64,000 nucleotides of DNA from Nephrocerus scutellatus. Its lineage: Eukaryota; Arthropoda; Insecta; Diptera; Pipunculidae. Positions within the stretch are counted from its first letter, which is position 1; each line of letters starts with the position of its first letter. A program made the position numbers and the translations under genes. This document shows positions 21,585 to 31,485 of the stretch, piece by piece. Location: contig OX352763.1 in NCBI GenBank assembly GCA_947095585.1, forward strand, positions 115,671,908 through 115,735,907. The letters run 5' to 3'. The notes beneath the pieces were generated by a model. That model saw only the letters and a program-made list of their open reading frames with translations. It made no database searches and was not told the DNA's origin.

Positions 21585-22135
21585 GCTTGAAATTTTGACA
21601 GCTCGTCAGCGGCACGAAACAATCAGTGTTGTGTAGCCGAAACCGTGCGAATTTTGAAAAGAATTTGTGGGTCGTGAAAGAGCACCAAGCGGAACCGCTG
21701 TGGTGAAAATGGTGAAGAAAGTTTGTGAGAAAGGCTTGATATTGGATAACAGAAGTGGTCCTTGAGCTCGGACAGGTCGCACGCCCGAGAATATTAAGGT
21801 TGTGGGCCATTGGGTGGGACCTCAACTAGACGACAATCGCAGCAACTGGCTATTAGTCGCACCATCCTGAGCAGAATACTGTACAAAGACCTCGGATCAT
21901 TCGCTTACAAGGTCCAGATGATTCAGGAGTTGAAAGCCAATGACCATACGCTTCGATATCACTTCTCAGAGTGGGCCATAGACCAGGTTGATAATGACAT
22001 CGATTTTGGTCGAAAAATCTTTTTTTCATCTTGGGGGTTATGTAAACAAACAGAACTGGTAGATTTGGGGTTCGGAACAACCACACGTAATCGTAGAGAA
22101 GCCAATGCATCCACCAGGCTGCATAATAAAAATTA
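21585..22135 (+). pseudogene. IS630-type transposase, N-terminal half
   Basis: Plus-strand pieces start with a GTAKSVR-like HTH region at about 21590-21680. A GRPRT-equivalent follows at 21770-21795, then TSTRRQSQQLAISRTILSRI (21819-21880), LYKDLGSFAYKVQMIQELKA, HFSEWAIDQVDND and FGRKIFFS at about 22005-22030. The first catalytic DEAHF has become an interrupted SSWG. A RIWG/ENPH-like stretch follows. The related copy at 37840-38145 shares the VKFCEEKF-type and RRLQQQAISHL-equivalent regions. Confidence 0.65.
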
Positions 22136-22167
22136 AAAGTGGCTGAGGATCTATTTACAAATGCGTA

Positions 22168-22314
22168 TGTTAGTGTCGATTCTAAAGTTTTCTGGGTGGT
22201 TCAGTTGGTCGATGTGTGTAGGGGGTCATTGGGATGGTGGTCAGTTGGGTGAAGGTCAGTTGGCTGTGAGTTAGTGTGATAGAGCAGCCGGAAAACGCCG
22301 GCTCTTTCCGCTAG
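22168..22314 (+). mobile_element. Helitron 3'-end fragment
   Basis: TTAGTGTCGATTCTAAAGTTTTCTGG matches 59362-59385 of the Helitron below (only the first part is quoted here as a match). It ends with a GCCGG-AAAACG-CCGGC stem at 22287-22302, eight bases, then CTAG (22311-22314) followed by T. A short hairpin just before CTRR and a T in the flank is the Helitron 3' terminus signature. No 5' end or coding sequence is present. Confidence 0.7.
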
Positions 22315-22839
22315 TGAACAAATAAATATACCCCCCTGCATATTATGTACATAAAATTGTAGATAGTATATAAATCATGTGGTTTTCTGAATGGAATTTA
22401 ATTGAAAATTTGCAAATGCGCCAACGTAATTGTTATTGCTGATGATGCTGATCGATGGTATTTTATAACAAACCATAGCCTGACGGTCAGTGTCTGTTTA
22501 TTCAAATCGCCAGTCCATTGATGCATATACTCTGTCGGTCGGCGTACAAATCTACGACAGCGAAACGTTCTATTTTGGCTACCAAAATGTAAACAACATT
22601 TTTACTACAATCCGACGGGAATTGACACCGAGAGAGAAATTTTGTTGTTATTACAGTCAGTTGTAGATGTAAATTTAATTATTGTTATTTTGTACAGACA
22701 GTGTACGTTGACGTAATGGGAACATTTGAAATTTGTTGTGAATTGGTTACATGCGAGTATGCATCGAAGTGAATAAGAAAAACTGTATGGAGAGTATTGC
22801 TATTTACAAAAATTCCATTTACATATTTCTCTTTTCAAT
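22315..22839. other. AT-rich stretch, no feature recognised
   Basis: No assignable sequence on either strand. Confidence 0.5.
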
Positions 22840-22937
22840 TTTTTTTATACACTTTTCATACTTTGCGCAACACGCTTCAAGGGACTTGTACCCTTATAAT
22901 GCCTGTGCAGAGCGTGGGCATTCATTTGTGGGATATA
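22840..22937 (-). mobile_element. J1 3'-end fragment (J1-F), severely 5'-truncated
   Basis: A T-run (poly-A on the minus strand) is followed by ACTTTGCGCAACACGCTTCA, CCCTTATAATGC and AGCGTGGGC, matching the 3' ends of J1 at 13260-13320 and 49965-50035. Such short 3' pieces are typical of target-primed reverse transcription that stopped early. Confidence 0.65.
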
Positions 22938-23576
22938 GGAACGGAATGAAGAATGATTATTATATAAAAAATAAGTAAACGTAAACGTAAAGAAAACTTC
23001 GTTTTTCGGATACAAACATCGCCAAACACGCCATACACGTCACACGCGCACAAAATTTCGCATCTATAGGACGTGTGAAAGTTGTTTCAAAAAAGTCGGA
23101 CAAACAGACAGACAGTCAAAGCCAATTTAAATAAAAGTTTTTAATAAATATGCACAGTTTTTTGTCTCTACTTTTGGATCATACTCTTCGTATATGCCGG
23201 GAAAATTTCACAATAAAATTACCAATTAATCATTCGGATAAAATGCCACATCAATATTGAAGCTTTTCCATTTTTTATCATCGATTTGAAAACAAATTTC
23301 AGTCCGGCTTGTCATAAGCAAAGTCGTTAAACTACCAATTGATGTCCAAATCATTTATCATTTGAAATGCAATTAATAATACATAACATACATTTTTATG
23401 ATATATGCATAATAATTGGCATAAGTGCCAATTTGTAGTTTTAAAAGTATTTAATTAACTTAACATGTTGAACTGTTGTATTTAGGGGTACCCACAAAGG
23501 GTAAGAGAGTACCACCGCTTCTAATTAAAATTTGGATACACATAATATGAAATATATAAAAAAGAGAGTATATCCT
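22938..23576. other. AT-rich stretch, no feature recognised
   Basis: No coding or repeat signature identified; contains several ACACG/CACGC motifs near 23020-23050 without clear periodicity. Confidence 0.5.
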
Positions 23577-24030
23577 AAAGGTTAGGTTAGGTTAGGTTAA
23601 AGTGGTCATCAGTCAAGACAGACGCACTTAGACCTTCAGGGTCCATTGTAATACCACAAGGATCTAAACAATCCCACGCCTACTCGTTGAACCAGTTGGA
23701 GTTGTTTCGTTTGAAGCGCAATAGACTATTAATGTCTAATGAGACAATCGGCAATTCCGGGCTACTGAGAAATTGCTCTGAGGCGAGTAGCCGCGCTTGC
23801 AGCCAGTTGTCTACCGAAGATGTCGAGTGGAGCAAGGTTGAGCAGAATGTCCAGTGCAGCAGAGGGAGTTTTACGAAGCGTTCCGCTCACACAAAGACAA
23901 GCTCATCTTTGGACTCTGTTTAGTTTGTCGCTATTGATCGCTTCATCTAATGCAGTCCACCAAACAGCCACACCGTATAGCAGAATAGGTTTGACTACTG
24001 CTGTGTACAGCCAATGAGTGATATGCGATA
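23577..24030 (-). mobile_element. R1-b fragment with TAACC-repeat tail
   Basis: On the minus strand the sequence from 24015 reads as the IGCTQQ-like end of the thumb, then KDELVFV, AERFVKLPLLHWTFCSTLL and WLQARL. The C-terminal RFKRNNSNWFNE* follows near 23720-23680 and then about 80 bases of 3' UTR shared with 5765-5850. The 3' end (23580-23599) is TAACC repeated, read on the element strand. Confidence 0.7.
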
Positions 24031-24344
24031 TGAACGTATTAAGATTTTTTTAAGCCTAAGTAAGGTTAACATTAAGTCTGTCAAATATTACTTCTGTTTA
24101 AAAAAACGAAGCATTACAATTACTCAAGGTAACCGAAAAACATATTTCCTCGACGTTCTACTTGGAACCTAAAAAGCCAACATAAAAATTTCCATCGAAA
24201 TAGATGTGGGATGTTCTTGGCATAAATCAAGAACGGAAAGTCCGATTTCAAAATATATTTCGCTTGAATGATTTCTAGAACATGGCGGAGATGTGATTGG
24301 ATTGGATTTTTGGGTTATACTTCAACGGGTAGGTAAGGTACCTA

Positions 24345-24905
24345 ACACACAAACTGATCCATTTTTGCTACAACTTTTCAGAGGAACCTTGGAGGTAAAA
24401 AGTTTTTCAGTTGTGAATTGCGTAGTAACAAGCCGGTCATTTGATACTTTTCTGAGGTCTGTGTGTCAATGATGTCTGGTACCTACCTTACAACAAACTG
24501 ACTCAAAAAAAATACCTCTTCTTCTGTTACTCCTCACAGGAGCCTCTGATGTAATATACCTTAACAGTTGTGTACTTGGGTGGTTATCGCCAACAATTTA
24601 ACACTTTTTTGAGGTCTGTATGTCTGCTACCTAACATACAAACTGACCCCCTTTTTGATACAACCTCTCACATGAACGTCTAAAGTAAAAAATTTTATCA
24701 GTTGTGTAGTACGCGGTAACAAGCCGGCTACTATTTGACAGCTTTTTGAGGTCTGTACATCATTGATGACCCCAAGATGAACACTTTTTTGACACAACCT
24801 TTTACAGGAGCCTCTGAAGTAAAAAATTGTATTAGTTGTGTAGTGCGCGGTAACAAGCCGGCCATTTGAAACTTTTTTTTTAGGTCTGTACGTCAATGAT
24901 GACCC
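24345..24905 (+). repeat. 130-150-bp tandem repeat, four diverged units
   Basis: Each unit has ACAAACTGAYCC (or a degenerate form), ACAACCTYTCACAGGAGCCTC-like, GTAAAAAATTTTATCAGTTG, GCGCGGTAACAAGCCGG, CATTTGA...TTTTTTGAGGTCTG and TGATGACCCCAAGATG. Units begin near 24349, 24492, 24638 and 24775. The last two are the most alike, which suggests recent local duplication. Confidence 0.8.
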
Positions 24906-24959
24906 CAAGATGCCCACTTTTAAACTCTCCAATTTTTTAAATTCTCTAAATTAACTTCA

Positions 24960-25110
24960 CGTGCTCGTGGATCTGTCTGTCTGTTTGTCTGTCGTGAAAT
25001 CTTGCGATCAATTTATAACCCAATTCCTAAAGCCCGATTTTATATAAATTTTGCACACATGTTTATTTCCGGTGACAACACTTTCTATTCAAATTTTTGT
25101 TTGTTTTCTT
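24960..25110 (+). repeat. dispersed repeat shared with 5615-5740
   Basis: GAAATCTTGCGATCAATTTA, CCTAAAGCCCGATTTTAT, TTTTGCACACATG and GACAACACTTTCTATTCAAA match the 5615 copy in order and orientation. A CTGT microsatellite-like run (24970-24992) precedes it. Confidence 0.65.
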
Positions 25111-25628
25111 TAAATTTTATACACATGTGTATCTCGGAGGAGGCAATTAAACATTTGATTGGTGCAGACAATAACTTATGCTATGTGGGATATTCTGTCT
25201 GTTTACACGAGGATTGGTAAATCGAAAAGCAAACGTTAATCTTTAACGAACGACATATCGAAGGAATATCGAATTCTTACTTCATCACCAGTGGAATCCT
25301 TGAAGTAAATTAACAATAATATAATGCTGAAGGATAATTATTATCACCATCATTATCATCATCATGTTTGGCTTAACATCCCGTGTCTGGTGCCGTTCTG
25401 GCTTCCCGGTTGAAGAACATCAGCTGCTAATATACTTTCTTCAAATTAATGCTGGTTGGCTGGTTAGCAGTAAGCCGCATGTGCCAGAGCACATATTTAA
25501 TGCACAATAATGTTTAACAACCGAACAACCACATATCTACGATTCCATCAACTGAACCACATATCTATGAGTAGTTAAATATTTTACGACTAACTAAAGG
25601 TAGAACCTTTTTGTGTGGGTATATATAT
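25111..25628. other. AT-rich stretch with ATCATC tract
   Basis: A CATCATTATCATCATCATG stretch lies at about 25350-25368. No gene or element signature was seen. Confidence 0.5.
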
Positions 25629-26126
25629 TGTAACGTAATCACACTATGACAACACATCATACCCCCATTACAACCCGAAATTAGTCTTAAACTTTAGTTG
25701 AGGTGTTTTATCCATGGAAACGAATGAAAGGTAAGACGATTACCACAAAACCCATTGGATAAGTTCATCATAATCTTATTTGGTTATGCTAGCGGGAGTC
25801 GGACACTCGGTCTTCCGAATGAAAAGTTAAAGACTAAGTTAAGGTGTGCGGCGTATGGTGTTTAAGTTTCCGAATGTAAAAATTGCACACTCGAGAGAAT
25901 TACCATCATTCATCTCGGTTTCTATAAATAAAAAAAGGTAGCAGTGGGAATACATTACTCGCATCTCGTCGTATCTCAATTTCAAAACAAAAACGAACTA
26001 AACCAAGAAACACTTCCACTTTTTATGAAAGTGCGGATGCTTAAAATTCAATAAAGTTATCTACCAGGAACACAATAAAATGCATGTGATGAATACTCTA
26101 AGGAAGCGGAGGATATATTCTTGACA
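25629..26126 (+). mobile_element. candidate solo LTR (Ty3/gypsy-like)
   Basis: The segment begins TGTAACG and ends CTTGACA, giving TG...CA ends. It is flanked by TATAT on both sides (25624-25628 and 26127-26131). Inside it are, in order, a TATA box (TATAAATA at about 25927), an expected start region 25-30 bases downstream and polyadenylation signals AATAAA at about 26050 and 26075. That order is what an LTR needs. No internal domain follows, so it would be a solo LTR. The 5-bp duplication lies in a TATA-rich target, so chance is possible. No second copy is in the window. Confidence 0.45.
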
Positions 26127-27149
26127 TATATATATAGACACTTAACATATACTCCGTACATATATACCTAAGAATATCTATATTTTCCATTGTTCTGTGT
26201 GTGAACATACATATCGATGATCAAAATATGCTCGAGTTTGTGTGTGTGCCGTCTTTTCGGATGAGTGGGTTTTGAAGCTGAGCTTTTTAGGCGGTGTAAA
26301 AAGGAACAACAACTGCAAAAAGTCAAAATGTCACATATCGATTAGCAATACTACTCAGAGAATGCAGATAAGCGAGCGTATGAGATATAACTTTAGCCGG
26401 AGGCACAGAAGCACCAAACACACAGTTGCATGCGGAGAAAGTTAAACGAGATTTAAATGAATGGATAGTCATAGGGTGAACATTTCTCTGATCAAGTGTT
26501 GAACATTTTTTTAAATTAATTCTATTCTATTGCTATTCTTATACGCAAAATCGCTTGGTGTGAAAGTGCAACGGATGTATTTATAACCCGAAAGCATGAA
26601 AAAAAGTGAATAAGATAGTAAAGCGAGCTTATCAGTGTAAAGTACAAATGGTGTTTCGATTGTGATTTACTGAGAATTACCGACTTTTATTTTAGAGTTA
26701 GAATAGCAGTGTGTTAGCACTAATTCATCTGTTAACTGGTAGTTTTCATTAACAAATGTGTGTTAGCTTAAACAACGAGCGGATAAATTAACTCACCGAA
26801 TTTTTTGTATAAGGAGCGGATAAGTTTTTAACATACATTTCATATGGAGTTCGATGTCATCACAAAAACCGCGGTCTAAATATTCAGTGTCAGCTGATGT
26901 AATATGTAATTTTTGTAAAATTCGGTGAAGTGTTGCCGTGCTTTAATTGATAATCAGCGGATAGCTGACATAGACAATTAATATGTTTATTAATAAGAAA
27001 AGTTATCAAATGGACAAGTTCTCTATGCGGATAGTGATTTTTTATTAATACGGCTGTTACTGTTTACAGTCAGACTCAAAAAGTTAGCCGTTAGGCTGTC
27101 GTTTTCCCCTATAAGCGGTAAACCACTTTATGAATAGAGCGAGCGAGAA
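26127..27149. other. AT-rich stretch; short shared stem motif
   Basis: AAGATAGTAAAGCGAGCTTATCAG at about 26626-26649 is close to the reverse complement of 28103-28130 (around GCGAGCTTCTCAGCTCGC). Otherwise nothing was recognised. Confidence 0.45.
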
Positions 27150-27305
27150 AACTATAGAATCGACACTTATACAGGCCAAAAATGTACACTTGTTCGAATA
27201 TTCTTTATATGAAGATACATACAGGGAACACTACATTTTCCACCCCAGCGCCACCTATCGGGTCCAGATTTTGTCAACGACTTTATTTTTATTTAAATAT
27301 TATAT
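27150..27305 (-). mobile_element. Helitron internal fragment, minus strand
   Basis: TATAGAATCGACACTTATAC, AATGTACACTTGTTCGAATA, CCCAGCGCCACCTATCGGGTC and GTCAACGACTTT are the reverse complement of 59235-59375 with few differences. Neither Helitron end is present. Confidence 0.75.
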
Positions 27306-28040
27306 TATTGCGAGCCCGAAGGGCAAAGCTAATAATCAGAGGACAAGAAAATTTTTCTAGCGTACGTGTGTCGGTTTGTGGGTTTGTGGGTTTGTGGGTT
27401 TGTCCGGTTGTATATCGCGACTTCTACCAGTCAGAATTTGATGGGACTTGTTTTAAAACAATTGGTAAGCGCTTGGCTTGCGATGACGTGACGCGCGTCT
27501 CGTGTGGCGCGTTTTTTTTTTTAATTACATACTTGTTTTAAAACTTGGCTTGCGATGACTTGACGCGTGTCGCGTGTGGCGCGTTTTATTTTTAAATTAC
27601 TTGTTTTAAAACTTGGCTTGCGTGACGTGACGCGCGTCGCGTGTGGCGCGTGTATTTTTTTTAAATTACTTGTTTTAAAACTTGGCTTGCGATGACTTGA
27701 CGCGTGTCGCGTGTTGCGCGTTTTTTTTTAATTACTTGTTTTAAAACTTGGCTTGCGTCGCGTGTGGCGCGTTTTTTTTTTAAATTACTTGTTTTAAAAC
27801 TTGGCTTGCGATGACTTGACGCGTGTCACGTGTTGCGCGTCGCGTGTGGCGCGTTTAATTTCTTTTTTTAAACTTGTTTTAAAATTTGGCTTGCGATGAC
27901 GTGACGCGTATCACGCACGCACACATCTACAGGTCAGAATTTTTATGGAACTTGTTTTAAAACAATTGTTAAGCGCTCAGCTTGCGATGGTGTACTTTTG
28001 AGTTTTTGTTATTCATAGGGGTTAGGAGAAAAAAAATGTT
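27306..28040 (+). repeat. dispersed repeat X, copy 2, carrying an internal minisatellite
   Basis: Starts GCGAGCCCGAAGGGCAAAGC, then TAATAATCAGAGGACAAGAA as in copy 1. A four-fold GTTTGTGGG run lies at 27373-27402, then CTTGTTTTAAAACAATTGG and the minisatellite. The closing block ACAATTGTTAAGCGCTCAGC, TTGCGATGGTGTAC and TTATTCATAGGGG is at 27960-28025. Copy 1 (15306-15560) has no minisatellite at the same place. Confidence 0.7.
27441..27925 (+). repeat. GC-rich minisatellite, about 7 units of 50-85 bp
   Basis: Units run CTTGTTTTAAAACTTGGCTT, GCGATGACTTGACGCGTGTC, GCGTGTGGCGCG, then T(5-12)AAATTA. They differ by deletions inside the GACGCG block and in T-run length. The unit derives from the CTTGTTTTAAAACAATTGG...GGCTTGCGATG part of repeat X. 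Confidence 0.85.
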
Positions 28041-28329
28041 TTTTTAAGTAAAATCCTTTCAAGATAATTCAGTCTTTAGGCTGAATTACAACTATCCATA
28101 TGGCGAGCTGAGAAGCTCGCTTTACTATCTTAAAACTTTCCACAACTATGTATAGACACACGAGCTAATGTATTCTGCTATGCGAGTCTAAATACTAATT
28201 TGTCTTAGAAGCCTAATAGTATGCATCGTTACATAAGCAATTTCTGGAATAGACTGAAAAAGCAAGATTTACTTTGAAAACGTTCACGCTTAAAAAATTG
28301 GATAGCAATGCGTAGATTAAGTAGGTTTT

Positions 28330-28475
28330 TTAGGTTTCTCAGGGGTAGTAACCCCTATGAACGAAAAAATTACGCTATCACAAGCCGAGCGCTAACCAAT
28401 TGTTTTAAAACAAGTCCCATCAAATTTTGACTGGTAGAAGCTGAGATATACGACACGACAAACGTACAAATGTAC
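28330..28475 (-). repeat. dispersed repeat X, copy 3, inverted
   Basis: TAACCCCTATGAACGAAAAA, CAAGCCGAGCGCTAACCAAT, GTTTTAAAACAAGTCCCATC and ACTGGTAGAAGCTGAGATAT are the reverse complement of repeat X. It lies in opposite orientation about 290 bp from copy 2. A GCGAGCT-GAGA-AGCTCGC stem (28103-28120) lies between them. Confidence 0.7.
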
Positions 28476-29839
28476 ACACGTTCTCTGAAACAAGCAAATT
28501 TAAATGTATCTTCGAACGAATTAAGTTAATTTAAATCAAGACACCCTGTAAAACTTTTTGCCAATTTTTATGTTTAAAAGCTCCAAGATATCCAGAGCAT
28601 GCCATTAATCCCATGAACTTTAACACTGGAGTCTCTCTGTTGTGTGCTCGACTGTTGACCAGTGAATGAGTTTCATGTCGTTTATGTCATATAGACGGGT
28701 TCTCTGACCAGTGAACAGAGAACACAGCCTGAAGCAGCACACATACACACAAACATACACTCACACTTTACATTTAGACACATATTCGTTCCAACAATAC
28801 TTCCTATCTATTTTTGTCCATGGTTAGTTAAGTTCGATATAATTTGGATCAGAGTGCAAGTCGTTAAGCTGGGGCTACGAAATGTGTGGAATGAAGAAGG
28901 GAGTTTGTGTCAGGTTCAATACAAATTAATTTTGACAGTTGTAATGTATACGTATGTACTCCTTTCTCTAGGTCCTTACCTCACCCACTTGTCACTCATC
29001 GCACAAACTCTGACATCAACAAAAAGCAAACAAAAAAATGAAATGTGGAGCACAAAATTGTGTTACATCCAAGTGTTAACTGTTTGCCTTTCCTGGGATA
29101 TTGTACTCGTAGGTCTAGTTAGACAGTTGCTGGCACTTTTCATTCCTTCGCTGTATCTATGTGCGTCAAAAGTTAAATTTCTCTTCTTGCGAGAATTTTC
29201 TTGTGCAAAATACACTGAAATCTATACACACACACACACATGCCACATAGATAGCCCACGGGATTATCCCAAGATTCGCGCAAGGACGATCCAACGACCG
29301 ACCCGAATGACCGCAAAGAGGAAATAATATTAAAATGAAAATCACATTAAAGCTGATGTGGGATTTAAGCCGGTTGGGGAGGGCGGCGGGGGAACCTCGT
29401 CCTGTTCATTTCCTTCCATCTACGAAAACGCACCAAGCATGTGATGTAATATTTCATCAACTTTTAAGCACAACGCTTTACTGAAATTAAATTGTGGGAA
29501 TATTGCCACAAAGGCCGCACGCCATATAACCGACTAACCGTTTTTCAAATATCAAATTTTTTGAAATTCCATTTAATTTTGTTTTTGATTCGATTTCTTC
29601 CAACAATTTTCTCTTAGTATTGCTCCTTTGGAAGGAAGGTAAAGTTAAATCACTTGAACCCTTTTCGGGCTAGTAACCGATTCCGTTAAGATAAGATGAT
29701 AATTTTTTGTACCTTGACTATTGGATAGCCACTGATAAGTTTTTCTGATTTTTTCCCCCCAGAAAAACCTGTTGCGAAAGCGCAATGTTGACCTGTTAGG
29801 TGTATAGGTATTGGGTTATATAAAATGTATAGGAAAAAG
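28476..29839. other. no gene recognised; CA microsatellite at 29225-29240
   Basis: A 157-codon frame at 28854-29327 starts at GTG and runs through the (CA)n tract. It has a hydrophobic stretch but no family signature, and I do not call it a gene. A C-run and G-rich patch near 29380 is unexplained. Confidence 0.5.
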
Positions 29840-30110
29840 CTCTAGTGCCGTGGCTCTAGTGGTTAGTGCATTGGCCTTTTGAGCAGAAGTTTAAGGTTCG
29901 AAACGTATTTTCACGGTCCAATCTCTCGCGCATGTCTGACAAACGTTTGAGAGTAATACCTTGTCACAGAAAGCTTTTCCACTCGCTTTTCCGATACGGC
30001 ATTTAATTGTAGGTACCTTCCATTTGTGCAAAAATGTAATACGCACAACACGAATGTTTTCGCGAAGCAAGGCCTTGTACAGCAACGGTCTGTCGCACCT
30101 AATATAGTTA
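29840..30110 (+). mobile_element. tRNA-derived SINE with clear A and B boxes
   Basis: GTGGCTCTAGTGGTTAGTGC (A box) at 29852-29871 and AGGTTCGAAAC (B box) at 29892-29902 are the best-preserved pol III boxes in the family. The body follows (CACGGTCCAATCTCTCGCG, CATGTCTGACAAACG, TACCTTGTCACAG, TCCATTTGTG, CACAACACGAATG, CAACGGTCTGTCGCACC). It is flanked by TTATATAAAATG (29817-29828) and TTATATAAAAAATG (30111-30124). Both boxes are internal, so the copy could be transcribed by RNA polymerase III; this is inferred. Confidence 0.85.
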
Positions 30111-30159
30111 TTATATAAAAAATGCAAGACTTAATATAGGAATTGACTGGGTTTTTAAC

Positions 30160-30625
30160 TCAACTGCCTTTTAAAGAATTATCATCAAATTGGGCTCTAC
30201 AACCGGTGTCGATGTCGACATCACGGTAACGTTTGTAGATCTCATCATTATAGAGTCTCCATAATCGTCCTTCCTCACATACGGTGCCAACAATTCTCCG
30301 TAAGACTTTTCTCTCGAACGCGGTTAAGAGGTCAGAATGCTTTTTGCTAAGCACTCAAGTCTCGGATCCATATGTAAGTACTGGTATGACCATTGTCTTA
30401 TATACCAGCAGCTTGGATGTTATGGTTAAATTCCTGGATTTGAAAAAACTTGACAGACTATAGTAGGCTTTGTTGGCTTTAAGCAACCGTGCGCGTATTT
30501 CTGGCTTCATGCTGATTTCGGCTGCTACAGTAGACCCGAGATAGTTAAAGTATTGCAGTATACTTCAAATTCGCGCTCCACTATTCGAATTGAGGGACCA
30601 ATGTTGGATCTTCTACTTCTACTCG
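30160..30625 (-). mobile_element. RTE-a 3' fragment, minus strand
   Basis: The minus strand reads SRSRRSNIG-like, KANKAYYSLSSFFKS-like, TYGSETWVLSKKHSDLLTAF (about 30375-30315), ERKVLRRIVGTVCEEG and RYRDVDIDT, then ends with a GCCCAATTTGATGATAATTC tail. It stops precisely where the plus-strand RTE-a copy starts (30625/30626), so the two are head to head, and a frame at 30553 crosses the junction. Confidence 0.75.
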
Positions 30626-30639
30626 CAGAGCGATGGGAA

Positions 30640-31221
30640 GAGCACTTTCATGAGTTGCTAAATGGCCAGCTAACTGAGGAATTGGAGGCTCAACCAATGA
30701 CCGAAGATCATACTATGCTGCCGCCACCAAGCATAGTCGAAGTTAACAGAGCGATAAATCGGCTCAAGAATAAGAATCGGCGTAATAATAAGAATAAGGC
30801 CCCGGGATCTGATGGTGTCCCAGCGGAACTGATAAAAATAGGAGGCCCCACATTACACCAAGCAATTCATGAAATAAAAGCGCAAGTATGGGAGGAAGAA
30901 GCTATGCCAGAAGACTGGCGAAGAGGCATACTGTGCCACATACATAAGAAGGGAGATATCACAAAATGCAGCAATTATCGTGGTATAACGTTGTTAAGTA
31001 CCGCGTATAAGATTTTCTCCTCTATCCTTCAAGACAGGATAGCCCCATACGCTAAAGTCATCATTGGTCCATACCAGTGTAGCTTCATCCCAGGCAAATC
31101 AACAACTGATCAGATCTACACCCTTAGGCAGGTGATGGAAAAATGTCTAGAGTTTCAAAATTCACTACACTATTGTTTTATTATTGACTTATTGACTTTA
31201 AAGCCGCCTATGGTACCATAG
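30640..31221 (+). pseudogene. RTE-a RT fingers/palm segment
   Basis: In-frame from EHFHELLNGQLTEELEAQPM to a frameshift at about 31185-31200, where FIIDLLTLKPPMV replaces the expected LLIDFKAAYD-type block; a short duplication of TTATTGACTT there causes the shift. A chance upstream ATG lies in the adjoining minus-strand fragment. The LIDF catalytic aspartate is thus disrupted in frame, though its codon may survive in the other frame. Confidence 0.75.
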
Positions 31222-31485
31222 CGAGAGTAGAACTTTATAAAGTCATGAGAGAGTTCGGCATCTCAAATAAACTGACACGACTATGTAGGTTGACCATCAC
31301 CAATGCTATTAGCCAAGTTAAAATATCCGGATCACTATCAAGCCCATTCAACATCTATAACGGGCTCCGACAAGGGGATGAACTGGCCTGCGTCCTCTTC
31401 AACCTGGCGTTGGAGAAAGTGATCCGAGATAGAGCAGGCGGCACGAAATCGGGGGCTGCACATAAATGAGAGCAAAACAAGGTAC

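Noticed and set aside
23580..23599. Telomere repeat tract (TTAGG)
   Set aside because: Only about four units, and they occur at the same place as the 3' end of R1-b in two copies; treated as an element tail.
28854..29327. 157-codon frame with hydrophobic stretches
   Set aside because: It starts at GTG, runs through a CA microsatellite and shows no recognisable domain or splice context.
29852..29902. tRNA gene
   Set aside because: A and B boxes are present, but the cloverleaf is not convincing and the same head heads every SINE copy; it is a SINE promoter region.
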